Positions 44,484-53,367 of a stretch of 64,000 nt of DNA are shown in pieces (the first letter of the stretch is position 1; each line of letters starts with the position of its first letter). Under the pieces are notes generated by a model. It did not search any database and was not told where the DNA came from. It saw only the letters and a program-made list of their open reading frames with translations. A program made the translations under genes and the position numbers. Source of the DNA: Coprobacillus sp. (GTDB taxonomy: Bacteria; Bacillota_I; Bacilli_A; RFN20; CAG-826); the NCBI GenBank assembly GCA_021203905.1, contig JAJQAG010000002.1, forward strand, positions 1-64,000, given 5' to 3'.

Positions 44484-45502
44484 TGAATGTCGTAATTCTA
44501 TCGGATACTTATTTACCTGACCTCTCGACAGAATCCCTAGAGGTCGTTAATACTGTTTCTCTTTTAGAGAGAAGAGGAAACAGAGTTTTAGTCATGGTTC
44601 CCTCAAAGAGAAAAGAGAGCTATGAAGATGATGGAGTGCACTATCTCTCAAAAAATGAGAGAAATAAAGTCACTGACTCTCTTAAAGAGAGAATTCTTAA
44701 TTTTAAGAGCGAAGTGGTGCATTCTTTCTCCCGCTCCCTAGATAAACTCGCCGAAGACATTCATGTTCAGTGTGGAATCGCTCTGGTGAAAACCATCGTG
44801 CCCACAAAAGAAGAGATTGTCGCGGATGAAGTGATTGTGAGGAGTGAAGAAGAGAGAAAACTCTTAAGAGAATATAACCTTGATATTCTTATCAATGTTT
44901 TACCAAGAGCGATAGATCCTCTTCCCTTTACTAGTCTTCACATCTCTAAGGATCGAGTGGTGCAGTTTGAAAGTGAGAACGGGATGAGTGAAGCCACAAA
45001 AGTCTTTCTCGCGATTACTCCTTTAGAGAAAGAGATGGCCCCTCAAACCCTTATCCGTGTCTTTAGTGCGTTTCACACTGCCCATCCTGAGATAGATGCA
45101 AAACTATTTATCCTTGGAGAGGGGAGTGAGAGAACCTCTTTAGAATTACAAGCCCATGAACTTCATGTCCCCGAGTTTGTCGTCTTTCCTGGTTATATCA
45201 AATATGAAGAGCTACCTTTCTATTTTTCTAGAAGTAATCTCTATATATCTATTAATAGAGATAAGGAAGAAGAGATGTGTCTTATCTGTGATCTCATGAA
45301 TAAACCATATCTTATCTATTCTGATGATGTGGTTAGTCCTCATACCTATAAAACCGAACATGGGTTTGTTGAAAATGCCTCCACTCTTTTAAGTGAAGAA
45401 GAAGTGGTCTCTTCTCATCCTGAAATCCCATTTCAGGATGGAGAGAGTTATGTGAGTAAACTAATGGAGATCTATAATAATGCCAAAAGAAAAGCCTGGT
45501 AA
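44483..45502 (+). CDS. Glycosyltransferase, GT4-like and divergent
   Basis: Protein of 339 residues with the GT-B fold order of family 4: N-terminal MNVVILSDTYLPDLSTES and a C-terminal half with LFILGEGSERTSLE, FPGYIKYEELPFYFSRSNLYIS. It is shorter than typical GT4 diacylglycerol glucosyltransferases, and the usual EGFG-type donor motif is replaced by REEMC-like residues (DKEEEMCLICDLMNKPYL). Membrane glycolipid synthesis with the upstream flippase-like protein is the best guess. SD GAGAGG; 3' end overlaps recX by 23 bases. Confidence 0.78.
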   Translation: MNVVILSDTYLPDLSTESLEVVNTVSLLERRGNRVLVMVPSKRKESYEDDGVHYLSKNERNKVTDSLKERILNFKSEVVHSFSRSLDKLAEDIHVQCGIALVKTIVPTKEEIVADEVIVRSEEERKLLREYNLDILINVLPRAIDPLPFTSLHISKDRVVQFESENGMSEATKVFLAITPLEKEMAPQTLIRVFSAFHTAHPEIDAKLFILGEGSERTSLELQAHELHVPEFVVFPGYIKYEELPFYFSRSNLYISINRDKEEEMCLICDLMNKPYLIYSDDVVSPHTYKTEHGFVENASTLLSEEEVVSSHPEIPFQDGESYVSKLMEIYNNAKRKAW

Positions 45503-46304
45503 GACTTATACTATCTCCTGTATAAAGGTTTTTAAAACCTGTGTTCACGTCTCTTTTAAAGAGAGAGATATGGATACGATGAGACTTGAGAGTGAAACCT
45601 TTACTAACCATCTCCTCTATAGTGGAAAGACTCTCTCTAAGAAAGAGTTAGATGAAATCTTACATGAAGATAAACTCTCTCATATCTACACAGTGGAGAG
45701 AAATGCTCTTTTAAAGAAAAGACAGACAGAGAGAGAAGTAAGAGACACTCTTAAAGAGAAATTTAATAATCCGAACTATAAAGATATTAATTACATTATT
45801 GATAGATTAAAGGATGTGAAGTTAATTGATGACGAGAGTTATGCGATTGACTTCATGGAACTAGGGAATCTCCACAACTGGGGAGAGAATAAGATTAAAG
45901 AGAAACTAAGAGAAAGGGGTATTAGTCATGAGATACTAGATTCTCTCTCCTTTGATCTTGATATTGAAGTGGAGAAAGGAAGAAATCTCCTACCCACACT
46001 TCTAAGCCGCTACAAGAAGTATCCCCTTAATGTGATGAAGGGGAAAATAAGAAATACCCTCCTCTATCAAGGCTTCTCTCATGTGGCGGTTAATAAGATC
46101 CTTGATGTGGACATCAAAGAGGATACCGAAGCCGTTCTTTCTAATCTTGAGAAAGATATGAAACGAGCGGTGGCTTCAAGAAGTCGTAAGAAGGAAGATG
46201 AGAGAGAAATTAAACAAAAGGTTATCGCTACCCTTTTACAAAAAGGGTATCAATATAATAAAATAAATGAAGTATGGGACAAGTTACATTATGAAAATGA
46301 TTAG
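45480..46304 (+). CDS. recX: Regulatory protein RecX
   Basis: RecA-modulating protein, 274 residues, all helical with repeated three-helix units. Visible: LLYSGKTLSKKELDEIL near the N-terminus, the YIIDRLKDVKLIDDESYAIDF repeat and the GENKIKEKLRERGIS repeat (about 130-150). Length matches the long Firmicutes RecX. The ATG lies inside the glycosyltransferase gene; the 3' end overlaps the yhaM start. Confidence 0.88.
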   Translation: MPKEKPGKTYTISCIKVFKTCVHVSFKERDMDTMRLESETFTNHLLYSGKTLSKKELDEILHEDKLSHIYTVERNALLKKRQTEREVRDTLKEKFNNPNYKDINYIIDRLKDVKLIDDESYAIDFMELGNLHNWGENKIKEKLRERGISHEILDSLSFDLDIEVEKGRNLLPTLLSRYKKYPLNVMKGKIRNTLLYQGFSHVAVNKILDVDIKEDTEAVLSNLEKDMKRAVASRSRKKEDEREIKQKVIATLLQKGYQYNKINEVWDKLHYEND

Positions 46305-47223
46305 TGAATTTAATAATGATGAAAGAATTAGTGAACAATTACTTGTAGTGTCATGCTCTAAGAACATGTCCACAAATAATATTCCTTATTTAAACATTGA
46401 GTTTAAGGACAGAAGTGGAACAATCTACGGGAAGAAGTGGGACTACAGTGAGGGAGATGAAGATCTCTTTGCCCCAGGTAATATTCTTCTCGTTAATGCG
46501 GAGACGAGTATCTATCGTAACAACTTACAACTTAAGGTGACTAGCGCTACCCCCTTAGATAGTGAAGAAATTGATTTCTCAAAGTTTACCAAAGACACCC
46601 CTTCTAATTTTGAAGCGCTTCAAAAAGAACTTGATAAATATATTGCCTCAGTCTCTGATCCCAAGCTTAGAGAGGTCATGACCACAGCGATCAAGAAATA
46701 CGAAAACGGGTATTATAATTCCCCCGCGGGAAAGAATATCCACCACGATTATAAACATGGACTATTAACTCACATCCTCTCCATGTGTGAGATTGGAGAA
46801 TTCTTAAGTCACCACTACGAAGATGTGGATTATGACATTCTTATGACGGCTATCATCTTACACGATATCGGTAAGACTGTGGAGTTAGAGGGTGAACTTA
46901 TTTATACCTACACCACTGAAGGGAAGCTCCTTGGTCATATCTCTATTGGTGAGGCCATTGTCCAAGAGACATGTAAGGAAGTTGGCTTAGATCATGAGAA
47001 GAGTGTTCTTTTAGAGCATTGTATCCTCGCTCATCACGGACAACTTGAATTTGGTTCTCCTGTGATGCCCCTTACAAAAGAGGCTCTTATCCTTTCTCTC
47101 ATCGACCAAGTTGATTCTAAAGTGGAGGCTCTTAATAAGGCTTTAGAGAGCACAAAAGAAGGAGAATTTAGCTCAAAGATCTTTGCGCTTGATAACCGCT
47201 CCTTCTATAAACCGAAGAAATAA
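46291..47223 (+). CDS. yhaM: 3'-5' exoribonuclease YhaM
   Basis: Protein of 310 residues: N-terminal OB fold (about 10-90, with PYLNIEFKDRSGTIYGKKWD) and C-terminal HD phosphohydrolase domain with HDYKHGLLTHILSM, HDIGKTVE and LAHHGQLEFGSP metal ligands. YhaM of Bacillus degrades RNA and DNA from the 3' end. Start set at ATG 46291, with ATG 46297 also possible; the frame opens at 46267 but those residues resemble translated recX. A terminator follows. Confidence 0.9.
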   Translation: MKMISEFNNDERISEQLLVVSCSKNMSTNNIPYLNIEFKDRSGTIYGKKWDYSEGDEDLFAPGNILLVNAETSIYRNNLQLKVTSATPLDSEEIDFSKFTKDTPSNFEALQKELDKYIASVSDPKLREVMTTAIKKYENGYYNSPAGKNIHHDYKHGLLTHILSMCEIGEFLSHHYEDVDYDILMTAIILHDIGKTVELEGELIYTYTTEGKLLGHISIGEAIVQETCKEVGLDHEKSVLLEHCILAHHGQLEFGSPVMPLTKEALILSLIDQVDSKVEALNKALESTKEGEFSSKIFALDNRSFYKPKK

Positions 47224-47246
47224 TAGTGGCATAAAAAAACAAAAAT

Positions 47247-47273
47247 AAAAGCACCCGTGGGGTGCTTTTTTAT
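47247..47273. terminator. Bidirectional terminator between yhaM and the HIT gene
   Basis: AAAAGCACCC-GTG-GGGTGCTTTT stem with T-runs on both strands. Confidence 0.88.
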
Positions 47274-47290
47274 TTTTTGCTATTGTGTTT

Positions 47291-47698
47291 TTACTCGATT
47301 TTAATTAACTCCGCGAGAGCGGGTAAATTAAGCCCCTCGGAGTTATTTTTCATCTCAATGACGAGTCCTGTGTCGTTGGTGTATCTCGGGATGACATGGA
47401 CATGGAAGTGCATAACACTTTGACCCGCTGCTTCATAGACATTAGAGATAATATTTACTCCTTCCGCTCCAAGCATCTTAATCTGCACTTGACCAATCCT
47501 TTGAGCGACATCCATGACTTTATGCATGACCTCTTGGGGTGTGGCAAGGAAGTTGTCGTAGTGGGTTTTAGAGACCACTAAAGTGTGACCCCTTGTGGTT
47601 TGACTGACATCAAGAAAAGCGAGAACCTGTTCATCCTCATAGACTTTATAGCAGGGAACCTCTCCCCTGATAATCTTACAAAAGATATCATCCGCCAT
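47291..47698 (-). CDS. HIT family protein (Hint-like)
   Basis: Nucleotide hydrolase of 135 residues, close to Bacillus Hit. The N-terminus DDIFCKIIRGEVPCYKVYED and the histidine triad HFHVHVIPR (about 98-106) define the Hint branch of the family, which hydrolyses adenosine phosphoramidates. Single gene on the minus strand, upstream leader about 80 bases and containing the terminator of the next minus-strand operon. Confidence 0.94.
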   Translation of the reverse strand: MADDIFCKIIRGEVPCYKVYEDEQVLAFLDVSQTTRGHTLVVSKTHYDNFLATPQEVMHKVMDVAQRIGQVQIKMLGAEGVNIISNVYEAAGQSVMHFHVHVIPRYTNDTGLVIEMKNNSEGLNLPALAELIKIE

Positions 47699-47731
47699 AA
47701 GTATATTTTAGTGCGTACCCTTCTTTTTGTT

Positions 47732-47757
47732 AACAAAAAAGAAGCCAAAGCTTCTTT
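47732..47757 (-). terminator. Terminator of the PrsA-like operon
   Basis: On the minus strand AAAGAAGC-TTTG-GCTTCTTT is followed by a T-run; it lies just past the stop of the second lipoprotein gene. Confidence 0.75.
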
Positions 47758-47782
47758 CTTGTCTGTTTATTTCTTCTTTTGA

Positions 47783-49672
47783 TTAATCGTCAAATAAATC
47801 AGGATAGTTCTCGTAGAAGTAGTCGTAGACCGCTTGATCATGGTAAGTAAGTTCACCTTGCTCAAGCCAGTATTCAGTAGAGAGAGAATCATAACTTGAG
47901 GAGGTCGCTACTAACTTAGCAATCTCATTGACCGCGTCTTCCATGACATCACTACCTCTGGTCACCGCATATCTGTTATTAGAGGTCTTAGAGAGTTTAG
48001 AGGAAGAGATGGCTTCTTCAATTTCAATGATGTAATAAGTGCCATCTTCATAGAATAAGACATCTTCATCTTCATGACCACTTAAGACAGAGGAATCTTT
48101 AAGATAGTATCTGCCGTTAATGATAGCGACATAGTTATTAACATCATTCTCTGTGGAGTAGACCCACTCTCCATCTTCATATTGCCAACGATCGTGCTCT
48201 CTCACACCATCATCGTCACCTTCTTGAATCGCATTAGCGACAGAGATGTTAAATAATCTTGTTCTAATGCTATCAGGGAGATTAGAGAGACCGCCATTTT
48301 TAATGAACCAACCATCGTAGGTATAGCTTTGAAGTCTGATGGAGTTCTCAGAGAGTTCAATCCCAGTGGAGATAGGATAAGTACCCCCGCCGTTGAATTC
48401 TGTTTCCACAGATTCATCGGTTTGATAGATGTTATCATCGAGTTTAGAGATCTTCTCGACTAACTCTCCGTATGGAGTGCCTAAATAGCCAACATAGCTC
48501 TCCTCTCCATAGGTGGCTTCAATCGTAGAGAAGCCCTCACTTTCAGTGAGATATGTGTACTCGTCAGTCTCTTCTTCGATATCAATACCACGATAAGCTC
48601 TTGCTAAAGTCTTAAAGGTAGAGAGTTCCACGTGGTTAGTGGAAGTGACCACATCGTGATCATCACCTTCTGGTTCTGCATTAATAACATTATCGAGGAA
48701 GTAGTGCATTAAATACCAAGTTGAGGTCTTATAATCGCTAGACTCAGGAATAGCCACGACATTGACCTTACGAGCGTAGCTACGTCCAAGGGAGTTATAA
48801 GTTTCATCGAGAATATATTGCTCCACGAGTAAGTCACGATAGATGTTAGGAATAATCACATCTTCGACGTAGGTGTAATCATCATTAACACTCTCACTTG
48901 CATCAAGCGCATAGTTTGACTGATAGAGTTCACGGTGGAGTAGAGGAGTGCCCTCAATACCATCAATCTCATCAAAGACTTCTTCTTCTTCAATATCAGG
49001 ATCCACTAAAGTGTGGGTAAGTTCAGTCTCCACATTATTAGGATTCGCGACTTTGTTATAAGAGGTATATAAGCTTTGGAGATATTCTTTCTCGTAGAAG
49101 ATATCTCTGGTGGAATAACTTCCACCACGAACTGCAGTCATCATCGTCTCAGAGATACGATCTTCAATCGTGTCCCACTTGGAGATGAGTCTGATGTACT
49201 CACTTTCACAAGCATCAGCGTCTTCATCGACGACGACAGGATTTGTGGGATCATCGTCGTTAAGACGATTATCATCGTTATCCACTGTCCAATAAGCTTT
49301 GTGGCCTTTAATGAATTCGTTAGCCACGCTAGCGCTTGCTCCTTTTTCAATATGATTTGTGGCGTCCGCCACAGCTTCTTTTAAGGTTGTTGAACTGCTA
49401 TCAGGATTTGTGACCTTGTTATAACGACCAAAGACACTAATCGCATATTGATATAACACTTCATCAAGGACATCACTCGCAAGAGAACCATCGTGGAGAG
49501 CGTCATAGATAACATTCATCACGTTATTATAGATTTCTTCATCATAGCCCATGATGGAAACAATCTTATCATCATAATCAGTTGGCTTTGCTTGAATGTC
49601 GTCACATCCCGCAAGGCAGAAGCATCCCACTAAGGAAAGGCCTAATATCTTACCGAATTTTTTACTCGACAT
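47783..49672 (-). CDS. Predicted lipoprotein, PrsA-like paralogue without an evident parvulin domain
   Basis: Surface lipoprotein of 629 residues: MSSKKFGKILGLSLVGC then lipobox LAGC (Cys 23). After it, IVSIMGYDEEIYNNVMNVIYDALH and further helices resemble the N-terminal chaperone region of PrsA/SurA-like foldases and of its upstream neighbour. No rotamase motif is seen, and the rest is acidic. Start at ATG 49672 behind AAAGGAGGTG, overlapping the upstream gene by 11 bases; the longer frame to 49732 would begin inside that gene. Probably a partner or duplicated derivative of the neighbour. Confidence 0.78.
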   Translation of the reverse strand: MSSKKFGKILGLSLVGCFCLAGCDDIQAKPTDYDDKIVSIMGYDEEIYNNVMNVIYDALHDGSLASDVLDEVLYQYAISVFGRYNKVTNPDSSSTTLKEAVADATNHIEKGASASVANEFIKGHKAYWTVDNDDNRLNDDDPTNPVVVDEDADACESEYIRLISKWDTIEDRISETMMTAVRGGSYSTRDIFYEKEYLQSLYTSYNKVANPNNVETELTHTLVDPDIEEEEVFDEIDGIEGTPLLHRELYQSNYALDASESVNDDYTYVEDVIIPNIYRDLLVEQYILDETYNSLGRSYARKVNVVAIPESSDYKTSTWYLMHYFLDNVINAEPEGDDHDVVTSTNHVELSTFKTLARAYRGIDIEEETDEYTYLTESEGFSTIEATYGEESYVGYLGTPYGELVEKISKLDDNIYQTDESVETEFNGGGTYPISTGIELSENSIRLQSYTYDGWFIKNGGLSNLPDSIRTRLFNISVANAIQEGDDDGVREHDRWQYEDGEWVYSTENDVNNYVAIINGRYYLKDSSVLSGHEDEDVLFYEDGTYYIIEIEEAISSSKLSKTSNNRYAVTRGSDVMEDAVNEIAKLVATSSSYDSLSTEYWLEQGELTYHDQAVYDYFYENYPDLFDD

Positions 49673-51542
49673 AGCAGACACCTCCTTTCTCAAAGTCAGT
49701 ACTCTTGTCACCATTTGCTTTCTTAAATCCAATGGCGCAACTAACTGGTAAGAGACGACTACCGGAATCTACTTCGACAGTCTTATTTCTCTCTTCTGTC
49801 TGTAATTGAATTAATTCAATATAACTTCTCCAAGATTCATTGAGAGACTTTTCAGCTTCCCAACGAGCGGAGACTCTCTTTGTTTCAATGAGTCGATCAA
49901 TAGCATCACCAATGTTCACTCTTGCGTAGTCTGTGGTGAACTCGATGTCAAAGGTATCTAAGTAATACTCATAGAGTCGATATTCATAAGTGGAATCAAA
50001 ACTTGAGATAGAGGATTTCACTGTGTCCGCTCTCGCCTTAAGAGTGGATTGCTCAGTTGTGGTCACCGCGTTATTGACAAAGGTGGTCTTATCCTTCTTC
50101 ACCCCATCCGCTGTGGTATAGGTTGGATAATCATCATCCCCTGGAATTGCGGTGGTGTAGTACTCTTCAAGGGAGACTTCATCCTCACTATCGCTTCCTT
50201 CACCAAAGTCATAAATGGACTTTTGGATGATCATGAGATGAATACCATATTCACTTCTCACTCCGATAATGACACGACCCTCTTCATCCGCTAGAACCTT
50301 TTTACCAGAGGTACCGTCAAAAGGATCATCAATCCATCTATCAGAGGTAAGCTCCTCTAAGAAACCACCGCTGTGACTGCTGCCATCATAGTCAAAATTG
50401 ACATCCTCGTTTGTAATCACAAATGGATTGTGGAGATTAAGGTATTGGTTCCAAATAATATTACGGGGATATAAAGCACTAGTGCCATCACAGACTTCAT
50501 AACCATTCTCATCGGTTGTATCTTCAGCGTAGTAACCAAGAGCGTTAAACACTCCATAAGGAACCTCACCTAATTCAATATCCTTACCTTCACCGATGTG
50601 ATCTTCTACAGTAGTGTCGGTGTTATTGAATTCACCAGTCACACCTAATCCTTCTTTAATAGTGGCATCCGCTTCTTCATTCTCTTCGACTGTGCTATGG
50701 GAGGCATAGGCAGTTTCATAGGCATAGATACCAAGCTTAAATTCATTCACAAAGCTTGTCGTGGTATCCATAATTCCCGCATCACCACCAGTGGAAGCCG
50801 AACTATCACTTGAGAAGAGTTCCGCCACATGGCCAAAGGAAGCCACAGAACCACTTCCTTCATCAGTTGTTCCTTTTTGTAACATATCTAAAGCCTGGAC
50901 CATGGTCTTAGCTTCACTTTCTGTTATTGTGTCTCTGGTGAAGCTCCCGCTATCATCAGCGACAGAAAGGAGAATATGACGAATGTGATAAGGGAAGCGG
51001 GAGGAGGCCACGGTTTCCGTAGCTTCACCCGTATCAGAGATACCGATGTACTCTTCTCTTAATTCGTCAATGTGATTATCGAAGTACCAATCTTCGATTT
51101 CTTCTTTTTCAAGATTATAAATAAAGTACTCAAGGAGCTCGTCCTCATCCTCAAGTCCTAAATCAGCGAGATATTCACTCATCTCTGTATCGTAGCTAGT
51201 CCCATTAAGGGAAGCATCTTCTTTCGCGTTTTCTTTGGCGCCCTTTAAGTTCTTTTCCGCTTCGGTTTCAATCTCACTATAAGATTTAACTCCTTCTAGA
51301 TCGCCTGTCTCAAAAATATATCTCGTAAGGGTCTCCATAATCGCATTGTAGAAAGTAGTGACACCACTTTCTGTATTACGATATTTCTGATAGAAATCAT
51401 TCGTAATGAGAGATACCCTTTCTCCGTCATAACCAACAAAGGTAACAATGTCTGTTTTACTTTTAGTGACGGAGCATGAGCTTAAGCATAGTGCAGCGAC
51501 GAAGCTAGTCATAAGTGCGACAGATAGTTTCGTTCTCTTCAT
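49662..51542 (-). CDS. PrsA-like foldase lipoprotein with a parvulin-type domain
   Basis: Surface lipoprotein of 626 residues; signal MKRTKLSVALMTSFVAA with lipobox LSSC (Cys 23). An N-terminal helical chaperone region is followed by a parvulin-like PPIase domain: YHIRHILLSVADDSG, a long insertion with TMVQALDMLQKG, SFGHVAELFSSDSSASTGGD and, far downstream, RSEYGIHLMIIQK. The insertions roughly double the usual domain. PrsA folds secreted proteins outside the membrane; seven lipoproteins in this window would be potential clients. SD AGGAGGT ten bases before ATG. First of two genes, divergent from suf. Confidence 0.82.
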   Translation of the reverse strand: MKRTKLSVALMTSFVAALCLSSCSVTKSKTDIVTFVGYDGERVSLITNDFYQKYRNTESGVTTFYNAIMETLTRYIFETGDLEGVKSYSEIETEAEKNLKGAKENAKEDASLNGTSYDTEMSEYLADLGLEDEDELLEYFIYNLEKEEIEDWYFDNHIDELREEYIGISDTGEATETVASSRFPYHIRHILLSVADDSGSFTRDTITESEAKTMVQALDMLQKGTTDEGSGSVASFGHVAELFSSDSSASTGGDAGIMDTTTSFVNEFKLGIYAYETAYASHSTVEENEEADATIKEGLGVTGEFNNTDTTVEDHIGEGKDIELGEVPYGVFNALGYYAEDTTDENGYEVCDGTSALYPRNIIWNQYLNLHNPFVITNEDVNFDYDGSSHSGGFLEELTSDRWIDDPFDGTSGKKVLADEEGRVIIGVRSEYGIHLMIIQKSIYDFGEGSDSEDEVSLEEYYTTAIPGDDDYPTYTTADGVKKDKTTFVNNAVTTTEQSTLKARADTVKSSISSFDSTYEYRLYEYYLDTFDIEFTTDYARVNIGDAIDRLIETKRVSARWEAEKSLNESWRSYIELIQLQTEERNKTVEVDSGSRLLPVSCAIGFKKANGDKSTDFEKGGVCYVE

Positions 51543-51656
51543 TTCTTTGCCAACCTCCTAATTTACATAGCAAATATATTTTATATATTAGTGTTTGATA
51601 ACGCAATAAAAAAGAAAACGAGTTTTCCAAAAATTTGGGACTGAATATTTTTGACT

Positions 51657-51671
51657 TTATAATTATAATAA
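51657..51671. promoter_or_regulatory. Per/Fur-box-like site in the suf upstream region
   Basis: TTATAAT-T-ATAATAA matches the PerR box TTATAATnATTATAA at 14 of 15 positions, in the 210-base region between the PrsA-like gene and sufC. A further dyad TGATA-N7-TATCA follows at 51681-51697. AT-richness makes chance matches possible. Confidence 0.35.
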
Positions 51672-51752
51672 TTATATGTGTGATATTTTTCGTATCATTT
51701 GCAAATAATAAGCACATAAAAGTAAAATAATTATTCAGTGCGAGGTAACAAC

Positions 51753-52577
51753 ATGGAATACTTACGAGTCGAAGACCTTCATGTCAATGTTGAAGGCAAA
51801 GAAATACTTAGAGGAGTGAATCTCGTTGTCAACGAAGGAGAGACACTCGCTCTCTTTGGTCCTAATGGTCATGGTAAGTCCACCTTATTTTTAGCGATTA
51901 TGGGTCATCCTAGTTATGTCGTTACCTCAGGAAAGATCTATTTTAAGGGAGTGGATATCACCGAGATGACTACTTCTGAAAGAAGTAAATTAGGATTATT
52001 CTTAGGAATGCAAGCTCCAGTGGAGGTTCCTGGAGTGGTTAACTCTGACTTTTTAAGAGCCGCAGTGAACGCCAGAAGAGATAAACCCATCTCCACAGTG
52101 GAGTTTTATCGTAAACTCAATGCCGCGATAGAAGAGGTAAAGATGACCTTTGATTTAGCCACTCGTGGATTAAACGAAGGTTTTAGTGGTGGAGAAAAGA
52201 AGAGAAACGAGATCCTTCAAATGGTTCTTCTCGATCCAGAATTCATCATGTTAGATGAGATTGATTCAGGTCTCGATGTTGATGCAATCACCATTATCAG
52301 TGAGTGTATCAAACACGAACAAGAAAAGGGAAAGACCCTCTTTGTTATCTCCCACTATGCGAGATTATTTGAGCAGATTAAACCCACTCGAGCTGTGGTT
52401 ATGATTAATGGACAAGTGGTTTTAGAGGGTGGCCCTGAGCTTGTTGAAAAGATTGACGATGAAGGTTATGAATTCATCCGTAAAGATTACGGTATTAATA
52501 TTGACAAGATTGAGGATGAAACCCCAATGAATCAAGTATCAATTGGAGCCTGTGCGGTTAAAGAAAATGCCAAGTAA
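51753..52577 (+). CDS. sufC: Fe-S cluster assembly ATPase SufC
   Basis: Soluble ABC-type ATPase of 274 residues that works with SufB-SufD in Fe-S cluster assembly. Walker A GPNGHGKST, signature FSGGEKKR, Walker B FIMLDEIDSGLD and HYARLF switch region are intact. It carries about 20 extra C-terminal residues (DKIEDETPMNQVSIGACAV). Start at ATG 51753 behind GCGAGG; the in-frame GTG at 51738 lies upstream of that site. First gene of sufCDSUB, with mnmG and rsmG downstream. Confidence 0.97.
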   Translation: MEYLRVEDLHVNVEGKEILRGVNLVVNEGETLALFGPNGHGKSTLFLAIMGHPSYVVTSGKIYFKGVDITEMTTSERSKLGLFLGMQAPVEVPGVVNSDFLRAAVNARRDKPISTVEFYRKLNAAIEEVKMTFDLATRGLNEGFSGGEKKRNEILQMVLLDPEFIMLDEIDSGLDVDAITIISECIKHEQEKGKTLFVISHYARLFEQIKPTRAVVMINGQVVLEGGPELVEKIDDEGYEFIRKDYGINIDKIEDETPMNQVSIGACAVKENAK

Positions 52578-53367
52578 TAACAACTTTGTTTTTCATTCAA
52601 TAAAAGATCTCTCTTCCCATAAGGGTGCTTTTAATTGTGCCATCAAAGGTTCTAATGTGGAGATCACAACCGCAGAAAATCTTGAGTTATATTTTATCTT
52701 ATACATTGATAAAGAAGTGAATTTACATGTGACAGTTTCTAGGGATTGTGTTTTACACCTAGGTCTTATCTGTAAAAATATTGTCTCTCGTGTTTCCATT
52801 AGTGGCAATGTTGGTGAAAACGGTGAATTATATCTTTATTTTGCAGATTTTTCCGAAAATAAAAGCGATTTTACCTGGAGTTTTGATCTTGATGGCGCTA
52901 ATTCTAAAGGGGTCATTAAAGTGGCATCAGTAAGTTCACATAAAGACATTAAACATTATGAGATTCTTATTAATCACAATAATGTTGGAACCTATGGTTT
53001 AACCGATTGTTATGGCGTGGCTAAAGATGAGTCTACTTTATCATTTATTGGTAACGGTCACATCTTTAAAGGAAAGAAAGATTCAAAAGCTGTGCAAAAT
53101 TGTCGAGTCATGGTGTTTGATGAAAAAGCCAAAGGTGTGGTCAAACCCGTTCTTCAAATTGATGATAACGATATTGAAGCAAGCCATTTAGCAATCCTTG
53201 GGAAAATTAATCCCGAACAGATGTTTTATATGACAAGTCGTGGGTTAAGTGAAAGCATTGCTAAAGAACTCATTACCTATGGTTATTTAAATCCAATCTT
53301 AAATGGTTTTAATGATGAGGAGTGTAAAGATAATATCTCGAAACTCATGAGGGAGAAGATGTCATGA
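52567..53367 (+). CDS. sufD: Fe-S cluster scaffold subunit SufD, short form
   Basis: Beta-helix scaffold partner of SufB, 266 residues, far shorter than the usual 400 or more: the N-terminal part is missing or reduced. The SufBD core is recognisable in EASHLAILGKINPEQMFYMT and SRGLSESIAKELITYGYL near the C-terminus. Start at ATG 52567, overlapping sufC by eleven bases; a frame from 52543 is less likely because it lies further inside sufC. The position between sufC and sufS supports the SufD call; similarity is otherwise weak. Confidence 0.85.
   Translation: MPSNNNFVFHSIKDLSSHKGAFNCAIKGSNVEITTAENLELYFILYIDKEVNLHVTVSRDCVLHLGLICKNIVSRVSISGNVGENGELYLYFADFSENKSDFTWSFDLDGANSKGVIKVASVSSHKDIKHYEILINHNNVGTYGLTDCYGVAKDESTLSFIGNGHIFKGKKDSKAVQNCRVMVFDEKAKGVVKPVLQIDDNDIEASHLAILGKINPEQMFYMTSRGLSESIAKELITYGYLNPILNGFNDEECKDNISKLMREKMS

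Noticed and set aside
47783-51542. Recent horizontal transfer of the large acidic lipoproteins
   Set aside because: Codon use and base composition look like the neighbours and no mobile-element traces flank them.
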